Assembly: GCA_034435615.1 (NCBI GenBank)
Contig: DAOTWZ010000019.1
Location: forward strand, 1 to 64,000
Direction: 5' to 3'
Length of the DNA: 64,000 bases
From: H17-190 sp034435615
Lineage (GTDB): Bacteria; Chloroflexota; Dehalococcoidia; SM23-28-2; HRBIN24
The notes under the pieces were generated by a model that saw only the letters and a list, made by a program, of their open reading frames with translations, was not told where the DNA came from and made no database searches. The position numbers were made by a program, and so were the translations under genes. The stretch's first letter is position 1. Each line of letters begins with the position of its first letter. Shown here one piece after another: positions 60,656-64,000 of this stretch.

Positions 60656-62053
60656 ATGACGGAGCAGGAGTTCGATGTCGTCGTCCTGGGGAGCGGGACG
60701 GCCGGCTACACGGCGGCCATCCGGGCCTCCCAACTGGGCCTGCGGGTGGCCCTGGTGGAGGAGGACAGGGTGGGTGGCGTCTGCCTCCACCGCGGCTGCA
60801 TACCCACCAAGGCGTTGCTGGAGGTGGCGGAGACGGTGGCCCAGGCGCGGCGGGCCGCGGCCTTCGGGGTGGAGGTGGGGGAGCCCTCCCTGGAGCTGCC
60901 GGCCGTCCACCGCTACCGCCAGCAGGTGGTGGAGGAGCTGTACCGGGGACTGCGGGGCGTCATCGGCAAGCGGCGCATAGAGGTGGTCCAGGGGCGAGGG
61001 CGCCTCCTCTCCCCGGTCGAGGTAGCGGTGGAGGGGGCGGCGCCCTGCCGGCTGCGGGGGCGGCGCATCGTCCTGGCCACCGGCTCCCGGCCAGCGGAGC
61101 TCCCCGGCCTCCCCTGCGACGGCCAGCGCATCCTCACCAGCGATCACGTCCTGGAGCTGGCAGAGCTGCCCCGTCACCTCATCGTCGTCGGCGGCGGCGC
61201 CGTGGGCCTGGAGTTCGCCTCCTTCTTCCTGGACGTGGGGGTCTCCGTCACCGTCGTCGAGCTGCTGCCCCGCCTCCTGCCCCAGATGGACGAGGAGCTG
61301 GGGCGGGGGCTGGAGCGGGCCCTCGTCGCCCGCGGGGCCACCGTCCTCACCGCCGCCCGCCTCGTCCCCGAGGGCTGCCGGCTCGACGGCGACGACGTGG
61401 AGCTGCTGGTGGAGCGCGAGGGCGAGACGAGGCGGCTCAGGGGCTCCCACGTCCTCGTCGCCATCGGCCGGCGGGCCAACGTGGAGGGGCTGGGCCTGGA
61501 GGAGGCCGGCGTGGCCCTGGCCAGCGGCTTCGTCCGGGTGGAGGCGACGATGCAGACCACGGCCCCCGGCGTCTACGCGGCGGGCGATGTGGCGGGCGGC
61601 CCCCTGCTGGCCCACAAGGCGGCCGCCGAAGGGGCCATAGCGGCCGAGGCCCTGGCCGGCAAGGCCCCCCAGCCCCTGGACTACGACCGCGTCCCCGCCG
61701 TGGTCTACACCCGCCCCCAGGCCGCCGCCGTGGGCCTGACGGAGGAGGCGGCGCGGGAGCAGGGACGACGCGTCCGCGCCCAGCGCTTCTCCCTCCGCTA
61801 CAACGCCATGGCCACCATCCGCCGCGAGACGGAGGGCTTCGCCAAGGTGGTCTACGACCTGGACAGCGGCGAGGTGCTGGGCGTCCACGTCCTGGCCCCC
61901 CAGGCGGGGGAGCTGGTGGCCGAGGCCGCCCTGGCCCGCCACCTGGGGGCCAGCGCCTGGCACCTGGCCACCAGCATCCACCCCCACCCCAGTCTGAGCG
62001 AGGTCATAGGGGAGGCCGCCCAGATGGCGGCCCGCCTCAGCATCTACCTCTGA
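60656..62053 (+). CDS. lpdA: Dihydrolipoyl dehydrogenase
   Basis: 465 residues from ATG 60656, with GGGGGAAGGCAGGC upstream. FAD-binding [10 protein letters not shown], redox pair Cys43/Cys48 in [16 protein letters not shown]-binding [13 protein letters not shown], and the C-terminal HPHPSLSE with the catalytic His-Glu pair. It reoxidises lipoyl groups of 2-oxoacid dehydrogenases or the glycine cleavage system. Mercuric reductase and other relatives share the fold, but the HPHP-E end and a lipA gene next to it favour LpdA. No E1 or E2 gene is in the window. Confidence 0.94.
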   Translation: MTEQEFDVVVLGSGTAGYTAAIRASQLGLRVALVEEDRVGGVCLHRGCIPTKALLEVAETVAQARRAAAFGVEVGEPSLELPAVHRYRQQVVEELYRGLRGVIGKRRIEVVQGRGRLLSPVEVAVEGAAPCRLRGRRIVLATGSRPAELPGLPCDGQRILTSDHVLELAELPRHLIVVGGGAVGLEFASFFLDVGVSVTVVELLPRLLPQMDEELGRGLERALVARGATVLTAARLVPEGCRLDGDDVELLVEREGETRRLRGSHVLVAIGRRANVEGLGLEEAGVALASGFVRVEATMQTTAPGVYAAGDVAGGPLLAHKAAAEGAIAAEALAGKAPQPLDYDRVPAVVYTRPQAAAVGLTEEAAREQGRRVRAQRFSLRYNAMATIRRETEGFAKVVYDLDSGEVLGVHVLAPQAGELVAEAALARHLGASAWHLATSIHPHPSLSEVIGEAAQMAARLSIYL

Positions 62054-62097
62054 GGGGGAGCGCCGCTATACTGGAGGCGCACGGTGCGAGGAGAGCC

Positions 62098-63069
62098 ATG
62101 ACAGGCCCGGAGCCCCTCCCTTTCCTGGACGCGGAGGACGTCCCCCGCGCCTCCGGGCTGGGCGGCGGGCCGCCCCCCGGCCGCCCGGAGCGCAAGCCCC
62201 CCTGGTTCAAGGTGCGGGCCACTATGGGGCCCAACTACCTGGAGATGAAGCGGCTCATGCGCGGCCTCCGCCTCCACACCGTCTGCGAGGAGGCCCTCTG
62301 CCCCAACATCTTCGAGTGCTGGGAGGAGCGCACCGGCACCTTCATGGTCCTGGGCGATGTCTGCACTCGCCGCTGCGCCTTCTGCGCCGTCGCCTCCGGG
62401 CGGCCGGGCGGACGCGTGGACTGGGACGAGCCCCGCCGCCTGGCCGAGGCCGCCCGCCACCTGGGGCTCCGGCATATAGTCATCACCTCCGTCGCCCGGG
62501 ACGACCTCCCGGACGGCGGCGCCTCCCTCTTCGCCGCCTGCATAAGGCTCTGTCGGGAGTACGTCCCCGGCTGCAGCGTGGAGGTGCTGGTGCCCGACTT
62601 CCGTGGTTCCCTGGAGGCCCTCCGCACCGTCATGGAGGCCCGCCCCGACGTCTTCAACCACAACGTGGAAACGGTGCCCCGCCTCTACCGTCGGGTGCGG
62701 CCCAGCGCCCGCTACGAGCGCTCCCTGGAGATGCTGCGCCGCGCCAAAGAGATGGCCCCCTACGTCCCCACCAAGGCCGGCCTCATGGTGGGGCTGGGAG
62801 AGAGCTGGGACGAACTCCTCCAGACGATGCGCGACATCCGCGCCGCCGGCGTGGACATCATCACCATCGGTCAGTACCTGCGCCCCACCCACGGCGAGCG
62901 GCACCTGCCGGTGGTCCGCTACTACACCCCCCAGGAGTTCGAGACCCTGCGCTGGGAGGCCCTGGCCATGGGCTTCCCGGTGGCCGAGTGCGGGCCCCTG
63001 GTCCGCTCCTCCTACCACGCCCGCCGCGCCGTCTCCGCCCTGCAGCCCGACGCCCCCGCCTCCTCCTGA
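62098..63069 (+). CDS. lipA: Lipoyl synthase
   Basis: 323 residues from ATG 62098, with GCGAGGAGAGCC upstream. Radical SAM cluster Cys89, Cys93, Cys96 (CTRRCAFC) and the auxiliary cluster Cys63, Cys68, Cys74 ([12 protein letters not shown]), plus VRSSYHA near the C-terminus. It inserts two sulfurs into octanoyl-lipoyl domains to make lipoate. A Pro/Gly-rich N-terminal lead of about 35 residues precedes the conserved WFKVR. It lies 44 bases after lpdA and is likely co-transcribed. No lipB or lipM in the window. Confidence 0.97.
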   Translation: MTGPEPLPFLDAEDVPRASGLGGGPPPGRPERKPPWFKVRATMGPNYLEMKRLMRGLRLHTVCEEALCPNIFECWEERTGTFMVLGDVCTRRCAFCAVASGRPGGRVDWDEPRRLAEAARHLGLRHIVITSVARDDLPDGGASLFAACIRLCREYVPGCSVEVLVPDFRGSLEALRTVMEARPDVFNHNVETVPRLYRRVRPSARYERSLEMLRRAKEMAPYVPTKAGLMVGLGESWDELLQTMRDIRAAGVDIITIGQYLRPTHGERHLPVVRYYTPQEFETLRWEALAMGFPVAECGPLVRSSYHARRAVSALQPDAPASS

Positions 63070-63108
63070 GGCGGCGCCTCCCCGGCGTCGCATCCGGCGT
63101 CCCAGCAC

Positions 63109-63137
63109 TTGACGTCCCGAAGCAGAGGACTTATTTT
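63109..63137 (+). promoter_or_regulatory. Promoter for the second lipoprotein
   Basis: TTGACG (63109-63114), a 17-base spacer and TATTTT (63132-63137); ATG 63206 follows about 60 bases after the expected start. Confidence 0.6.
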
Positions 63138-63205
63138 ATGGCTGCATCTGAGCAGGGTCTTAAATTACGTCCCGTTATCGGGCTGGACGAAAGGAGAGGA
63201 AGGCT

Positions 63206-64000
63206 ATGCTCCGCTTGAATCCCCTGAGAGCGCCTTTCCTGCTGGCCTTGTTACTGGGCCTGGGGGTGGCCCTGGCCCTGGCCTTGTTACTGGGCCTGGG
63301 GGTGGCCCTGGCCGCCTGCGGGGGCGGCGGTGAGGAGACCGCCACCCCCAGGCCGGGGACGCCTGGGGCGCAGGTGCCCGGGCAACTCAAGATAGGCGCC
63401 CTCCTGCCCCTCACCGGCCCCCTCGCCGACTTCGGCCGCGACTTCAGGAACGCCATAGAGATGGCGGTGGAGCATATCAACGCCGCCGGCGGCGTCATGG
63501 GCCGGCCCGTGGTCCTGGTGACGGCCGATGACGGCACCGTCAACGTCCAGCAAGGCGTGGCGGAGGCCCGCCGACTGGTGGACGTGGAGCGGGTGCACGT
63601 AATAGTAGGGGCAGCCGCCTCCAGCGTCACCATCGCCGTGGCGGAGAGCGTGACCGTGCCCAACCGTATCCTGCAGATCTCGCCCTCCTCCACCTCCCCC
63701 GCCATCACCACCCTGCGGGACAACGACTACCTCTTCCGCACCCCCATCTCGGACGCCGCCCAGGGGCTGGTGCTGGCCCGCCTGGCCCGGGACGAGGGGC
63801 TGAGCCGCGTCGCCACCCTCTACGTCAACAACGCCTACGGCCAGGGCCTGAGCGAGAGCTTCGCCCGGGCCTTCCAGCAGCTGGGCGGGCAGGTGACGGC
63901 CCAGGTGCCCCACACGGCGGAGACGGCCCCCAGCTACATCTCAGAGCTGCAGCGGGCCGCCCAGGGGAACCCGGAGGCGCTGGCCGCCATCAGCTACGTG
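63206..64000 (+). CDS. ABC transporter substrate-binding lipoprotein (partial, second)
   Basis: Open from ATG 63206 (AAAGGAGAGGAAGG upstream) to the window end, 265 codons. A lipoprotein signal with a long hydrophobic core ends in LAAC near residue 36 and a Gly tract. The fold begins QLKIGALLPLTGPLADFGRDFRNAIEMAVE, of the LivJ type, and continues with INAAGGVMGRPVVLVTADDGT. The core contains a perfect 12-residue repeat from a 36-bp tandem duplication. It probably binds a small amino acid-like ligand. The C-terminal part is beyond the window. Confidence 0.93.
   Translation, partial: MLRLNPLRAPFLLALLLGLGVALALALLLGLGVALAACGGGGEETATPRPGTPGAQVPGQLKIGALLPLTGPLADFGRDFRNAIEMAVEHINAAGGVMGRPVVLVTADDGTVNVQQGVAEARRLVDVERVHVIVGAAASSVTIAVAESVTVPNRILQISPSSTSPAITTLRDNDYLFRTPISDAAQGLVLARLARDEGLSRVATLYVNNAYGQGLSESFARAFQQLGGQVTAQVPHTAETAPSYISELQRAAQGNPEALAAISYV
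63242..63313 (+). repeat. Perfect 36-bp tandem duplication in a signal peptide
   Basis: Two identical copies, 63242-63277 and 63278-63313, each CTGGCCTTGTTACTGGGCCT and 16 more bases ending GTGGCCCTGGCC. Each encodes LALLLGLGVALA, so the membrane-spanning core is doubled in frame. Confidence 0.95.

Overview
The window is a 64 kb, very GC-rich, densely coded stretch of bacterial chromosome. It has no rRNA, no CRISPR array, no insertion sequence, and no tRNA that I could recognise. Its gene content suggests a Chloroflexota bacterium, possibly of the Dehalococcoidia/SAR202 side. The pointers are an HspR-type heat-shock operon without dnaK, GH15 hydrolase, two LLM-type flavin oxidoreductases, Mo-hydroxylase genes in M-S-L order, thiolase/DUF35 pairs, several CoA-transferases and acyl-CoA dehydrogenases, and substrate-binding lipoproteins of the branched-chain amino acid type. 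The phylum assignment is inference from gene content only.

Layout. 1-3.6 kb: start of a thiolase, its DUF35 partner, purL, a decayed DUF4389 gene and a DUF2283 protein. 3.7-7.5 kb: a three-subunit molybdenum hydroxylase. 7.6-12.2 kb: DinB, a DsbA/FrnE-like protein, an acyl-CoA dehydrogenase and a GH15 hydrolase. 12.2-17.8 kb: a heat-shock island of two hsp20 genes facing dnaJ-hspR-gerW-clp across a control region packed with CTTGA/TCAAG elements. 18-25.7 kb: thiolase-like protein, ppdK, fumC, a gamma-carbonic-anhydrase-like protein and a crotonase. 25.7-28.1 kb: a tight operon of zinc-ribbon protein, degenerate serine recombinase and RNase HI. 28.3-34 kb: yceD-rpmF, an inverted alkA-like gene, fabD-fabG-nusB-acpP and tatA-tatC. 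34-38.5 kb: cobalamin nucleotide-loop assembly (cbiB, cobD, cobT, cobS, cobU), divergent from a Fur-family gene. 39-47 kb: oxidoreductase, ECF sigma factor, kelch lipoprotein, a 2-hydroxyacyl-CoA-lyase-like enzyme, a GGDEF-EAL protein and DUF72. 47-60.3 kb: a CoA-ester catabolism region (LLM enzymes, DUF35/thiolase, MBL hydrolase, crotonase, two CaiB/BaiF proteins, acyl-CoA dehydrogenase, substrate-binding lipoprotein, two alpha/beta hydrolases). 60.6-64 kb: lpdA, lipA and a second substrate-binding lipoprotein cut by the window end.

The genes suggest a heterotroph that imports small organic molecules through ABC transporters and activates and beta-oxidises unusual acyl-CoAs. It appears to finish cobalamin from an imported or partly made corrinoid, and to control protein quality through HspR.

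The observations most worth a second look are: the degenerate recombinase inside a housekeeping operon; the CTTGA-rich divergent heat-shock promoter; a tail-anchored GerW protein in that operon; four convergent gene pairs whose stop codons share the palindrome CTAG; a perfect in-frame 36-bp duplication in a signal peptide; a Fur-type palindrome between fur and the cobalamin genes; and a 12-bp hairpin predicted at the very 5' end of the lpdA transcript.
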